Part shown: piece by piece, positions 45,576-54,459 of the stretch | How positions within the stretch are numbered: the first letter of the stretch is position 1 | Layout: every line of letters starts with the position of its first letter | Source of the DNA: Rhodoblastus sp963710275 | GTDB lineage: Bacteria > Pseudomonadota > Alphaproteobacteria > Rhizobiales > Beijerinckiaceae | Assembly (NCBI GenBank): GCA_963710275.1 | Contig: CAVPZS010000012.1 | Coordinates: forward strand, 186,001 to 250,000 | Direction: 5' to 3' | DNA: 64,000 nt | Made by a program: the position numbers and the translations under genes | The notes under the pieces: model-generated | Told to the model about the DNA's origin: nothing | Seen by the model: only the letters and a program-made list of their open reading frames with translations | The model's database searches: none

Positions 45576-47350
45576 TCGATGCCTCCCAGATAGGCTTCGA
45601 GCACGGCGGGATTGGCGCTGACCGACGCGGGGTCGCCCTCGGCGATCTTCTGGCCGAAATCGAGCACGATCAGGTGATCCGTCAGTTTCATCACGAAGTC
45701 CATGTCATGCTCGACCAGCAGCACGGACATGCCGGTCTCGCGCAGTTTCATCAGCAACCCGGCAAGCCGCTCCTTTTCGGCGAAACGCAGGCCGGCGGCC
45801 GGCTCGTCGAGCAGCAGCAGCGCCGGATCGAGGCAGAGCGCGCGGGCGATTTCGGCGACGCGCTGCTGGCCGAGCGCGAGGGATCCCGCCGGCTTGTGCA
45901 TGTCCTCAGTCAATCCCACGCGTTCGATCTGGCTGGCGGCCTCGCGGAAGATGCGCGCCTCCTCCGCCCGGTCGAGCCGGAACAGCGAGCGAAAAGCGCT
46001 GGCGCGTCCGCGCAGATGCGCGCCGATGGCGACATTCTCCAGCACGCTCATTTGCGGGGCGAGCTTCACATGCTGGAAGGTGCGCGCCACGCCGCGCTGG
46101 GCGACCTGTCGGGACGACAGCCGCCCGATGTCCTCGCCGAGATAACGGACGGCGCCGAAGGTCAGGCGGGCGACGCCGGTCAGCAGGTTGAAGGTCGTGC
46201 TCTTGCCGGCGCCATTGGGGCCTATCAGTCCGGCGATCTCGCCGGAGCGGACGGAAAAGCTCACCTCGTTGACAGCGACGAGGCCGCCGAACTGCTTTGT
46301 CATCTTGTCGGCGTCGAGCAGCGGCGCGCCGGCCTTGGGCATGGCGCGCAAGGGCAGGGCTGCTGCGTCGGCGGCGATCTTTCGCGGCGCGGGCTGCGGC
46401 AGGAATTTGGTCAGCAGCGGCCACAGCCCTTCGCGCGCAGCCTGCAGCACGCCGACCATCAGCACGCCGAAGACGATGGTCTCGAAATTGCCGTCGGAGC
46501 CGATCAGCTTCGGCAGCAGGCTCTGCAACTGGTCCTTGAGCAGCACGACGAGGATGGCGCCGAGCACGCCGCCCATGACATAGCCCGAGCCGCCGAGCAC
46601 GGCCATCAGCAGATATTCGATGCCGGCGGAAAGGCCGAAGGGCGAGGGACTGACCGCGCGCTGCATATGGGCGTAAAGCCAGCCGGAGAGCGCGGCGAGC
46701 AGCGCCGCATAGACGAACACGAAAAGCTTTACCCGCGCCGTGTTGACGCCGACGGATTCGGCGGCCTGCGCGCCGCCGCGCAGCGCCCGCATCGCCCGGC
46801 CCATCCGGCTGTCGAGCAGGTTCGAGCTGAGAACCAGGGCCAGCAGCACGCTGATCCAGATCGGATAGAACATCAGCCGCGCGTCGATGAATTCGATTTT
46901 CCCGATGCTCAGCGGCGGAATGCCGCTGATGCCGTCATAGCCGCCCAGCCATTCGCTGTTGCCGAAAATGTAGAAGCAGCTGATGCCCCAGGCGATGGTG
47001 CCGAGCGGCAGGAAATGGCCGGAGAGACGCACGGTCACCAGTCCGAACAGGAATGCGATCAAGCCGGTCGTCAGCAGCGAGAAGGGCAGGGCGGCCCAGG
47101 GCGAGAAGCCGAATTTGGTGGTCAGGACGGCGGTGGTATAGGCGCCGAAGCCGACGAAGGCCGCCTGGCCGAAGGAGGTCATGCCGCCGACGCCGGTCAA
47201 GAGGACGAGACCGATGGCGACCAGCGAGGCCAACCCCGCATATCCAGCCAGATTGATCCAGAAGGAGGGAACCGGCAGCAGCGGGAAGACCGCGAGGACG
47301 AGCAGCGCGACGCCGCGCAGGACCCAGGATTTCGACAGGCTCTGCATCAT
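45572..47350 (-). CDS. Fused LIV-type permease-ATPase (LivM-LivG)
   Basis: A 592-residue fusion. Residues about 1-315 form a LivM-type permease (LLTGVGGMTSFGQAAFVGFG, then the loop MRALRGGAQAAESVGVN). Residues about 345-590 form a LivG-type ATPase (Walker A GPNGAGKST, signature LALGQQRVAEIARAL, Walker B LLLLDEPAAGL). The linker near residues 320-345 is Pro/Ala-rich. It overlaps livH upstream and livF downstream by 4 bp each. The fusion fixes permease and ATPase in a 1:1 ratio; such fusions are known in Hyphomicrobiales. Confidence 0.94.
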   Translation of the reverse strand: MMQSLSKSWVLRGVALLVLAVFPLLPVPSFWINLAGYAGLASLVAIGLVLLTGVGGMTSFGQAAFVGFGAYTTAVLTTKFGFSPWAALPFSLLTTGLIAFLFGLVTVRLSGHFLPLGTIAWGISCFYIFGNSEWLGGYDGISGIPPLSIGKIEFIDARLMFYPIWISVLLALVLSSNLLDSRMGRAMRALRGGAQAAESVGVNTARVKLFVFVYAALLAALSGWLYAHMQRAVSPSPFGLSAGIEYLLMAVLGGSGYVMGGVLGAILVVLLKDQLQSLLPKLIGSDGNFETIVFGVLMVGVLQAAREGLWPLLTKFLPQPAPRKIAADAAALPLRAMPKAGAPLLDADKMTKQFGGLVAVNEVSFSVRSGEIAGLIGPNGAGKSTTFNLLTGVARLTFGAVRYLGEDIGRLSSRQVAQRGVARTFQHVKLAPQMSVLENVAIGAHLRGRASAFRSLFRLDRAEEARIFREAASQIERVGLTEDMHKPAGSLALGQQRVAEIARALCLDPALLLLDEPAAGLRFAEKERLAGLLMKLRETGMSVLLVEHDMDFVMKLTDHLIVLDFGQKIAEGDPASVSANPAVLEAYLGGIE

Positions 47351-48384
47351 TCCTCCTCATCGGCATGAGGCGACGCCAGCGAACGCCAGAGCAGGACGGG
47401 GATGATCAGCAGGAAGACGATCACCTCCTTGAAGGCGCTGGCGTAGAAGGCCGAGAAGGCTTCGAGTATGCCGACCGCCAAGGCGGCGACAGCCGTCAAC
47501 GGATAGCTGACGAGGCCGGCGACGATCGCCGCGACAAAACCCTTCAACCCGACGATAAAGCCGGTGTCGTAATAAATGGTCGTCAGGCCGCCGAACAGGA
47601 TGCCGGACAGGGCGCCGATGGCGGCGGCGAGCAGGAAGGCGAATTGCCCTGTTGATTTCACGGGGATGCCGACCAGCCGCGCGCCGAGCCGGTTGATCGC
47701 GGTCGCGCGCAGGGCCTTGCCCGTGAGGGTGCGCTCGAAGAAGACATAAAGACCGAGCAGCAGCGCCGAGGTCACGACGAGCACGCTGATGCTCTGGCCC
47801 TTGAGGCGCAGCACGCCGAGCGGGACCGACCAGTCGATGAAAGGCGTAACCCGCGCGCCCTCCGCGCCGAAGAACACCAGCCCCAGGCCGAGCATGGCGA
47901 TATGCACGCCGACGGCGGCGATGAACAGGGCCAGCACCGAGGCGTCTGCCAGGGGCTGGAACGCCAGCCGATAGACCAGCGGCCCCATCGGCGCGATGAC
48001 CGCCAGGGTGATGAGCGTATAGGCGGCAAGTCCGAGTTTCATCGGCGCCAGCCAGAGCACGGCGAGCAGCAGGCCAACAGGAAACACCAGATCGCGCAGG
48101 AACATCCAGCCGAGATCCCTGGCGCCCAGCGTCTTGCGCTGCCGGACCAGATCGAACAGGAAGGCGCTGACGGCGAGGATCGCCAGCAGCCACGCCGTTC
48201 CCGGCGCCTTGCCGGATTCCAGCGCCGCGAAAGTGAGCGCGCCCCAGGCGACCAGTTCGCCTTGCGGGATGAAAATCACCCGGGTCACCGCGAACAGCAG
48301 CACCAGCGTCACGCCGAGCAGGGCGTAAATCGCGCCATTGACGATTCCGTCCTGCAGCAGGAACAGAATGATGGTCGAGCTCAT
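47347..48384 (-). CDS. LIV-type ABC transporter permease (LivH-like)
   Basis: A 345-residue permease with eight or more spans, slightly longer than the usual 290-300 because of an insertion near residues 75-130 rich in charged residues (FDLVRQRKTLGARDLG). The family opening is DGIVNGAIYALLGVTLVLLFAVTRVIF. It is separated from the upstream binding-protein gene by about 200 bp containing a dispersed repeat and a strong hairpin. It overlaps the fused permease-ATPase by 4 bp. Confidence 0.92.
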   Translation of the reverse strand: MSSTIILFLLQDGIVNGAIYALLGVTLVLLFAVTRVIFIPQGELVAWGALTFAALESGKAPGTAWLLAILAVSAFLFDLVRQRKTLGARDLGWMFLRDLVFPVGLLLAVLWLAPMKLGLAAYTLITLAVIAPMGPLVYRLAFQPLADASVLALFIAAVGVHIAMLGLGLVFFGAEGARVTPFIDWSVPLGVLRLKGQSISVLVVTSALLLGLYVFFERTLTGKALRATAINRLGARLVGIPVKSTGQFAFLLAAAIGALSGILFGGLTTIYYDTGFIVGLKGFVAAIVAGLVSYPLTAVAALAVGILEAFSAFYASAFKEVIVFLLIIPVLLWRSLASPHADEEE

Positions 48385-48402
48385 GGATACCGCGCCTTAC
48401 TC

Positions 48403-48505
48403 AAAGCGTTTTCAAGCGAAGTGGATGCCGGTTCGCGAGAAGAAAACGCGTTAAAACGATGAATTCAGAGCCCCGATCCGATGTCATCGGATCGGGAAGG
48501 GCTCG
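48403..48505 (+). repeat. Dispersed intergenic repeat, copy 2, with 3' hairpin
   Basis: The first part has 8-bp arms, GCGTTTTC (48406-48413) and GAAAACGC (48442-48449), around the 24-base core shared with copy 1. The second part is a near-perfect palindrome: CCCGATCCGATG (48472-48483), one base, CATCGGATCGGG (48485-48496), extended by GAG...CTC. It lies between the livK-like and livH-like genes (transcribed on the minus strand). It could terminate part of the transcripts or protect the binding-protein message from decay. Confidence 0.8.
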
Positions 48506-48584
48506 GGCCGAGTTTCAAAAAAAGGACCGGATTGTCGGAAATGCGGCGCGATCGCGATCGCGAGTTCGCGCCGTCAGGAGCGCG

Positions 48585-49744
48585 TCAGGGCAGGAGCGTC
48601 CATTTGCCGTTGACGACCTTGATCAGCACGCGCGACCGCTTGTCGAGGCCGGCGTGGTCGGTGGGCGAGAAGTTATAGACGCCATGCGCGGCGACCAGTT
48701 CCTTGGCCTTCTCGACTTCGTCGCGCAGAGCCGAACGGAATTCTTCCGTGCCGGGCTTGCCTTTGGCCAGGGCGCCCTTGACGCCCGAAAGCATGATGGT
48801 CGCGCAATCCGCCATATGGGCGCCGAAGCCGGCGAAGGGCGAATGGTTGATGGCCTCATATTGCTTGATGTAGTCCATGCCGACCTTTTTCGACGGATGC
48901 GAATCCGGCAGGAGATTTGCGACCACGACCGGGCCGGCGGGGAAGATCGTGCCTTCGACATCCTTGCCGCCGACGCGCACGAACTCCATGGTGGAGACGC
49001 CGTGGGTCTGGTAGATCTGCTTCGTATAGCCCTGTTCGCGCAGTGTTTTCTGCGGCAGCACGGCGACCGTGCCGGAAGCCGCGACCAGAACCGCGTCGGG
49101 GTCGGAAGCGACGATCTTCAGCACCTGGGCGGCGACGCTGGTGTCGTTGCGCTGGAAGCGTTCGACGTCGAGGATCTTGATGCCCTTTTCCGGCATGATC
49201 CTCTGCACTTCGTTGAGCCAGCCCTGGCCGTAGCCGTCGGTATAGCCGATGAAGGAATGGACTTCACGCCATTGGCGGCCATGTGGTCGGCCAAAGCGTC
49301 GGCCATGATCGCATCGTCTTGCGGCGCCTTGAACACCCAGCGATGCTTGTCGTCCATCGGATTGACGAGCGCCTTGGTCGGCACCATGCCGCAATAGGGC
49401 GTCTTGGTTTCGGCGGCGACGTCGATCAGCGCCAGGGTTGCGGGCGTCGCCGAGGATCCGATGAGAATGTCGATCTTGTCTTCGGCGATCATCTTGCGCG
49501 CATTGGCGACCGCCTTGGTCGGGTCGGTGGCGTCGTCGAGCACGATATAGTCGACTTTTTGCCCGGCGATTTCCTTCGGCAGTTGCGCCACCGTGTTCTT
49601 TTGCGGGATGCCCAAGGCTGCGGCCGGGCCGGTCTCGGAGACGGTGACGCCGACATGGACCTGCGCCAGGGCGGGAACCAAAGGAATTGAAGCGCCGGCC
49701 AGAAGCGAGGCGCCGGTCAAGGCTAAGCGAAGCGAAATCCGCAT
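48585..49744 (-). CDS. LIV-type ABC transporter substrate-binding protein, frameshifted as assembled
   Basis: About 386 residues with a Sec signal peptide (ALTGASLLAGASIPLVPALAQ) and the LIV binding-protein fold (VHVGVTVSETGPAAALGI, then YGQGWLNEVQRIMPEKGIKI). One indel near 49265 shifts the frame between GVKSI and SFIGYTDGYG; both sides are otherwise complete. It is the first gene of the minus-strand operon that also encodes the transporter and the side-chain degradation enzymes. Its promoter region contains a MarR-type palindrome, so uptake is probably induced by the pathway substrate. The likely ligand is a hydroxycinnamic or phenylpropanoic acid. Confidence 0.88.
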
Positions 49745-49801
49745 GATGTCTTTCCTCCCAAGGGTTCGGGCCGGTTTCTCCCCACCCGCAAAATTTATAT
49801 T

Positions 49802-49816
49802 GTTATAATATATAAC
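49802..49816. promoter_or_regulatory. MarR operator upstream of the transporter-catabolism operon
   Basis: GTTATAATATATAAC, perfect GTTATA/TATAAC arms around three bases, 58 bp before the livK-like start and 99 bp before the marR start. The same arms and spacing occur at 50511-50525 before the CoA ligase gene. The MarR protein encoded between the two sites is the obvious ligand. Confidence 0.7.
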
Positions 49817-49914
49817 CATTATATGATGTCAACAGCCCTCCAGCCAAACTTTTGACGCAGGGAGGCTTCGCGCGCTAGCGATGCGCCGGACAGGTTCGAA
49901 ATTCAGGACGCGCC

Positions 49915-50460
49915 ATGCAGGAAAACGCCAGCGAAACTCAAAGCCAGCCGGAAGGCCAGAACGGGACGGGCGCGAAGAAAACGTCAGCCTCTGCGCCGGG
50001 GCTCGATTACGGACCTCTGAACCAGCGGATCGGCTACGCCTTGCGGCGGGCGCAGCTCGCGGTGTTCCGCGATTTCTTCAAGGTGTTCGAGGCCTATGAC
50101 GTGCGTCCCGCGCAATATTCGCTGCTGACCGTCGTCGAGGCCAATCCGGGCGCCAGCCAGACGCAGGTGGCCGAGGCGCTCGGCATCAAGAAGACCAATT
50201 TCGTCGCCATCATCGACGCGTTCGAAAAGCGCGGACTGATCGCGCGCGTCCGCTCGGAAACCGACCGCCGGCTCTATGGCCTGTTCCTGACGGAAGCCGG
50301 CGCGGCCATGGTGACCAGCCTCCACCAGGTCGCCGCCAGCCACGAACAGCGCATCGTCGATCGACTCGGGGCGGAAGAATACGCCCGTCTGTTCGCGCCG
50401 CTCCAGGCGATTGCGGATATGGGCGCGGTGATGCCCGAGGAGCCCGAAGCGGAGGCCTGA
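49915..50460 (+). CDS. MarR family transcriptional regulator
   Basis: A 181-residue winged-helix repressor of the MarR family. After a polar 30-residue N-terminal extension come the dimerisation helix (LNQRIGYALRRAQLAVFRDF), the recognition region (ASQTQVAEALGIKKTNFVAI) and the wing (RVRSETDRRLYGLFLTEAG). MarR proteins such as CouR and PhdR respond to hydroxycinnamoyl-CoA or phenylpropanoids. It stands between the transporter operon and the CoA ligase gene, with identical-arm palindromes on each side, so it probably represses both and itself. Confidence 0.93.
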   Translation: MQENASETQSQPEGQNGTGAKKTSASAPGLDYGPLNQRIGYALRRAQLAVFRDFFKVFEAYDVRPAQYSLLTVVEANPGASQTQVAEALGIKKTNFVAIIDAFEKRGLIARVRSETDRRLYGLFLTEAGAAMVTSLHQVAASHEQRIVDRLGAEEYARLFAPLQAIADMGAVMPEEPEAEA

Positions 50461-50510
50461 GTTCGCGCGGGGAGCATTGACAGCCGCCTCGGTTGTTATA
50501 TATCAATACC

Positions 50511-50525
50511 GTTATAAAATATAAC
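50511..50525. promoter_or_regulatory. MarR operator upstream of the CoA ligase gene
   Basis: GTTATAAAATATAAC, the same GTTATA/TATAAC arms as the site at 49802-49816 with a different centre. It is 51 bp before the CoA ligase start. A related half site, GTTATATAT, lies just upstream at 50494-50502. Confidence 0.7.
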
Positions 50526-50575
50526 CACAAGAGCTTCAGGGCCGATCCAAAAATTCCTGCAGGGAGGAAAGTTCG

Positions 50576-52387
50576 ATGAGCGCCGCCGCAACCATTGGAA
50601 ATGCGCCGCTTCGCTTCGGCGAGATCGAGGTGGACGTCCGCCGTCTCGCGGGCGGAGTCATGGTGCTGCAGGCGAAGACGCCGTTCACGCCGCCCGACGA
50701 GCGCCTGCACGATTACGTCAGGCGCAATGCGGAAAGCTTTCCCGACCGGCTGTTGATCGCCGAGCGCAAGACGCCGGACGGGCCCTTCGCCGGCCTCACC
50801 TATGCGCAGGCCTATGCCAAGGCGCGCGCCATCGCCGCCAATCTCGTCACGCGCGAGCTGAGCGTCGACCGGCCGATCGCCATATTGTCAGGCAATTCGG
50901 TCGACCATTTCATCTTGGGCCTCGCCGCCATGATGGCGGGCGTCCCCTATGCGCCGATTTCCTCGGCCTATTCGACGCTCAGCGCCGATTTCGACAAGCT
51001 CAGGCATATTTTCGCCCTGCTCGATCCCGGCCTCGTCTATGCCGACGACGGCGCGATCTATGGCCGCGCGCTGGCCATTCCCGAAATGCAGGGGCGCGAA
51101 ATCGTCCTCGGCGCCAATGTGGACAAGGTCCCGGGCGCCGTCGCGCTCGACAGTCTCTGCTCCGGCGGATCGCTGGAAAAACTCGACGCCCTGGACGTCT
51201 CGATCAATTCCGAGACCATCGCCAAATTCCTGTTCACTTCGGGCTCGACCGGCGTGCCCAAGGGCGTGATCACCACCCACAAGATGATGGTCTCCTCCAT
51301 CGAGCAGGTCCGGCTCACCTGGCCCTTCATCGAGGAGCAGCCGCTCGTCTTCGTCGACTGGCTGCCGTGGAGCCACGTGTTCGGCGGATCGAAACTGGTC
51401 AACCTGGTGCTGCGCTTCGGCGGGACCTTTTACATCGACGACGGCAAGCCGGTGCCGAAGGAAGCCTGGAAGACCGCGCGCAACCTGCGCGAAATCGCCC
51501 CGACCAATTACTGGAGCGTCCCCAAGGGCTATGAGTTTCTGGTCGCCGATCTCGACAAGGACGAGGACCTGCGCAAGAAATTCTTCTCCAACCTGCGCAC
51601 GATGTTCTATGCGGGCGCCAGCCTGCCGGGCCCAATCTGGGAAAAGCTGGAGCGCTACGGCCGGGAAGTGAGCGGGCGCGACATTCCCATGCTGACGAGC
51701 TGGGGCCTCACCGAAACAGCGCCGGGCATCACCACCGTCAATCGCGCCCATGCCGGGGTCGGCAATGTCGGCGTGCCCATGCCCGGACTGGAGCTGAAAC
51801 TCCTGCCCAACCACGGCAAGATGGAAGCGCGGGTGCGCGGTCCCAATATCACGCCGGGCTATTGGAAAATGCCCGAGGCGACCAAGGGCGCTTTCGATTT
51901 GGACGGCTATTTCAAGACCGCCGACGCGCTGCTTTTTGCGTCGGAAGCGCATCCCGGGCGCGGCATGCGTTTCGACGGCCGCGTCAGCGAGGATTTCAAG
52001 CTGCTCACGGGCACCTGGGTCAATGTCGCCGACATCAGGCAGAAGACGCTCGAAGCGTTGACGGGCCTCGCCTCCAATGTCGTGGTTGCGGCGCCCGACC
52101 GCGACGACCTCGGCCTGCTCATCGTCGCGCCGGCCGAGCGCGATCCGGAAGATCCGGATTATTGGGCCGAAATCGCCAGGATCCTGGGCGCTTACAACAA
52201 GACCGCCTCCGGCGCGTCGCAGCGGATCGCCCGGGCCATGGTGATGGAGGTCCCGCCCTCGCTCGACACTGGCGAGATGACCGACAAGGGCTCGCTGAAT
52301 TCGCGCGCCATCCTGCAAAAGCGCAGTTTTGATGTGGATCGTCTCTATCTCGGCAAGGACGAGGACATTATCTTTCCGGCGGAATGA
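50576..52387 (+). CDS. Feruloyl-CoA synthase-like CoA ligase
   Basis: A 603-residue adenylate-forming enzyme. The AMP-binding motif is FTSGSTGVPKGVITTHKMM and the later core motifs are SWGLTETAPG and YFKTADA; the C-terminal region reads GEMTDKGSLNSRAILQKRS. The long form (about 600 residues) and this ending are typical of bacterial feruloyl-CoA synthases, which activate ferulic, coumaric and caffeic acids. The gene has a MarR operator just upstream and a GGGAGGA ribosome site. It should begin the side-chain pathway completed by the minus-strand operon. Exact substrate range is inferred. Confidence 0.9.
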   Translation: MSAAATIGNAPLRFGEIEVDVRRLAGGVMVLQAKTPFTPPDERLHDYVRRNAESFPDRLLIAERKTPDGPFAGLTYAQAYAKARAIAANLVTRELSVDRPIAILSGNSVDHFILGLAAMMAGVPYAPISSAYSTLSADFDKLRHIFALLDPGLVYADDGAIYGRALAIPEMQGREIVLGANVDKVPGAVALDSLCSGGSLEKLDALDVSINSETIAKFLFTSGSTGVPKGVITTHKMMVSSIEQVRLTWPFIEEQPLVFVDWLPWSHVFGGSKLVNLVLRFGGTFYIDDGKPVPKEAWKTARNLREIAPTNYWSVPKGYEFLVADLDKDEDLRKKFFSNLRTMFYAGASLPGPIWEKLERYGREVSGRDIPMLTSWGLTETAPGITTVNRAHAGVGNVGVPMPGLELKLLPNHGKMEARVRGPNITPGYWKMPEATKGAFDLDGYFKTADALLFASEAHPGRGMRFDGRVSEDFKLLTGTWVNVADIRQKTLEALTGLASNVVVAAPDRDDLGLLIVAPAERDPEDPDYWAEIARILGAYNKTASGASQRIARAMVMEVPPSLDTGEMTDKGSLNSRAILQKRSFDVDRLYLGKDEDIIFPAE

Positions 52388-53355
52388 ATTCCGCGGGCGG
52401 GGCTGGAGCGTTCATGGAAGAGCAGGTCGCAACGCCATTGGCGGCGCTGGCGGGCGCGAGCCCCGAGGCGCCCGGCTGGTTTCTTCACGCGCTCGATCAG
52501 CGGCCAGAACGCCAATGGCTTGAGGTCGACGGCGCCCGCATCGAAACGCTGGCCTGGGGCGAACGCGGCCGCCCCGGCCTGCTGCTTCTGCACGGCGCCG
52601 GCGCGCACGCGGACTGGTATTCCTTCTTGGCCCCCTTCTTCCTGCCGGAACGGCGGGTCGTCGCCATGTCCTGGTCGGGCATGGGCGGCTCCGACTGGCG
52701 GGAAACCTATCCGCGCTCAGGTTTCGTGCGCGAGGCGATGGCCGTCGCCGAGGCGGGCGGACTGTTCGAAAACGGCGCAAAGCCGGTGGTGGCGGGGCAT
52801 TCCTTCGGCGGCCGGATGACCATCATGATCGCGGCGTCCCACGGCGACGCCTTCGCCGCGTCGGTCATCGTCGACCCGCCAGTGTTCGCGCCGAACCGCT
52901 TGGCCGAACACAAGCCGCGCCAACGCGAATTGAAGCCGCATTTCGTCAATGCGACCCTGGAGGAGGCCTTGGCGCGGTTCCGTTTCGCGCCGCCGCAGCC
53001 CTGCGAACATTTGTTCATTGCCGACTATATCGCCAGGAAATCGCTGAAATCGGTCCGGCGCGACGACGGCGACGACGGCTGGGTCTGGCGTTTCGATCCG
53101 GTTCTGATGCGGGATCTCAGGATGGAGGATTCGACCGCGCTGCTGCGCGCCGCGAAATGCCCTGTCGCCCTGCTGCGTGGCGCGAAGTCCCGGCTGATGC
53201 TGCCCGAGGACGCCGCCTACATGATGTCGCTCCTTCCCGAGGGGTCGCCCTTCGTCGAAATCCCCGAGGCCGGGCATCACGTCATGGTCGACCAGCCGCT
53301 GGCCTTCGTCGCGGCGCTGAAGACCTTGCTCGCGAGTTGGCCGGCCGCGCGCTGA
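52384..53355 (+). CDS. Alpha/beta hydrolase
   Basis: A 323-residue alpha/beta-hydrolase-fold protein with LLLHGAGAHADWYSF, the nucleophile elbow GHSFGGRM, and the distal His in PEAGHHVMVDQP. Its ATG overlaps the CoA ligase stop by 4 bp (ATGA), so it belongs to the MarR-controlled unit; an internal start at 52414 is possible. It could hydrolyse esters of hydroxycinnamic acids, such as chlorogenate-type or methyl esters, or a thioester of the pathway. The lack of a signal peptide places it in the cytoplasm. Confidence 0.9.
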   Translation: MNSAGGAGAFMEEQVATPLAALAGASPEAPGWFLHALDQRPERQWLEVDGARIETLAWGERGRPGLLLLHGAGAHADWYSFLAPFFLPERRVVAMSWSGMGGSDWRETYPRSGFVREAMAVAEAGGLFENGAKPVVAGHSFGGRMTIMIAASHGDAFAASVIVDPPVFAPNRLAEHKPRQRELKPHFVNATLEEALARFRFAPPQPCEHLFIADYIARKSLKSVRRDDGDDGWVWRFDPVLMRDLRMEDSTALLRAAKCPVALLRGAKSRLMLPEDAAYMMSLLPEGSPFVEIPEAGHHVMVDQPLAFVAALKTLLASWPAAR

Positions 53356-53388
53356 GCGTCGGTGCATTGAGCGTCAGTGCATTTGGCG

Positions 53389-54459
53389 TCAGCCATGGAC
53401 GGCCAGCGCCTTGGCCGTCCGCGCGAGATCGCGGCTCTCCGCGCCGAAGACCAGGGCGTCGGCGGAACTGGCGTTGCCGGCGAGGGCCCGGGCGTAAATG
53501 CCCTGGGTGATCGAGGACAGCCTGAATAGCGCGAACACGAGATAGAAAGTCCAGTCGGGGATAGAGGCGCGGCCCGCGTTTTGACAATAGGCGGCGAGGA
53601 CCTCTTCTTCCGAGGGAATGCCCAGCGCCTTGATGTCCATCCCCTTCATGCCGCGCACGCCCCGTTCGCGCGGCGGAAGATGGTAGGGCAGGCAATTATA
53701 GGCGAGGTCGGATAGCGGGTCGCCGAGCGTGGTCAGCTCCCAGTCCAGCAGCGCCAGGACCTTGCCTTCGCCGTGGGCGAACAGCAGGTTGCCGATGCGA
53801 AAATCGCCATGGACGATGGTCGGCGGCGCGTCCGCCGGCCGGCGTTCGGTCAGCCAGCTTTCGAGCCAGGACATGTCGGGAGCCAAGTCGGGATCGGTAT
53901 TGTTCGTTACGGCGGCGCGATATTGCTTTCCCCAGCGCTCGATCTGGCGGGCGAGGAAATTTTCCGGGCGCGACAAGCCGCCGAGCCCGACAGCCTTCCA
54001 GTCGACCGCGTGCAGCCGCGCCATGGTCGCGATCATGTCCGCATAGGCGGCGCGTCTCTGTTCGCGCGACGCGCCGGGCATGTTCGGAAAATCGTGCAGC
54101 TCGCCGTCGACGAAATCCATCAGGTAGAAGGACGTGCCGACGACCGAGGCGTCCTCGCAGAGCGCCAGAGGCTCGGGGATCGGCACGCCGGCGCCGCGCA
54201 GCGAGGCGAGGATCAGATATTCGCGCTCGATGTTATGCGCTGAAGGCAATAGCGCGCCCGGCGGTTTCTTGCGCAGGACCACCCGCCGTCCGCCGAATTC
54301 CAGCAGAAAAGTCGGATTGGACTGTCCGCCCTGGAACTGCCTGATCCGCAGCGGGGGCGCGAAACCGGGCAGATGCGCCGCCAGCCAGCCGGCGAGCGCA
54401 GCCTCGTCCAGCCGATGGCGGTCGGGGACCGCGACCAGATTGAGATCGGACTGCGGCAT
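53389..54459 (-). CDS. Phosphotransferase family protein (APH/ACAD10-11 kinase-like, LvaA-like)
   Basis: A 356-residue kinase-fold protein. It has the small-molecule kinase motifs: Lys in RRVVLRKKPPG, the catalytic loop IVHGDFRIGNLLF (Asp and Asn) and the metal Asp in LLDWELTTLGDPLSDLAY. This subgroup is fused to acyl-CoA dehydrogenase in mammalian ACAD10/11 and corresponds to LvaA of Pseudomonas putida, which phosphorylates 4-hydroxyacyl-CoA. Here it is a separate gene directly after an SDR (TAATG overlap) and an acyl-CoA dehydrogenase, as expected for that pathway. Antibiotic resistance is unlikely. Confidence 0.88.
   Translation of the reverse strand: MPQSDLNLVAVPDRHRLDEAALAGWLAAHLPGFAPPLRIRQFQGGQSNPTFLLEFGGRRVVLRKKPPGALLPSAHNIEREYLILASLRGAGVPIPEPLALCEDASVVGTSFYLMDFVDGELHDFPNMPGASREQRRAAYADMIATMARLHAVDWKAVGLGGLSRPENFLARQIERWGKQYRAAVTNNTDPDLAPDMSWLESWLTERRPADAPPTIVHGDFRIGNLLFAHGEGKVLALLDWELTTLGDPLSDLAYNCLPYHLPPRERGVRGMKGMDIKALGIPSEEEVLAAYCQNAGRASIPDWTFYLVFALFRLSSITQGIYARALAGNASSADALVFGAESRDLARTAKALAVHG

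Noticed and set aside
53356..53388. Short tandem-like repeat of GCGTCAGTGCATT units between the hydrolase and kinase genes.
   Set aside because: Only about two imperfect units in a 33-bp convergent gap; no sign of an array or of function.
53389..54459. Aminoglycoside resistance kinase.
   Set aside because: The fold is shared, but the context (SDR and ACAD10/11-type dehydrogenase) and subgroup motifs point to acyl-CoA metabolism.
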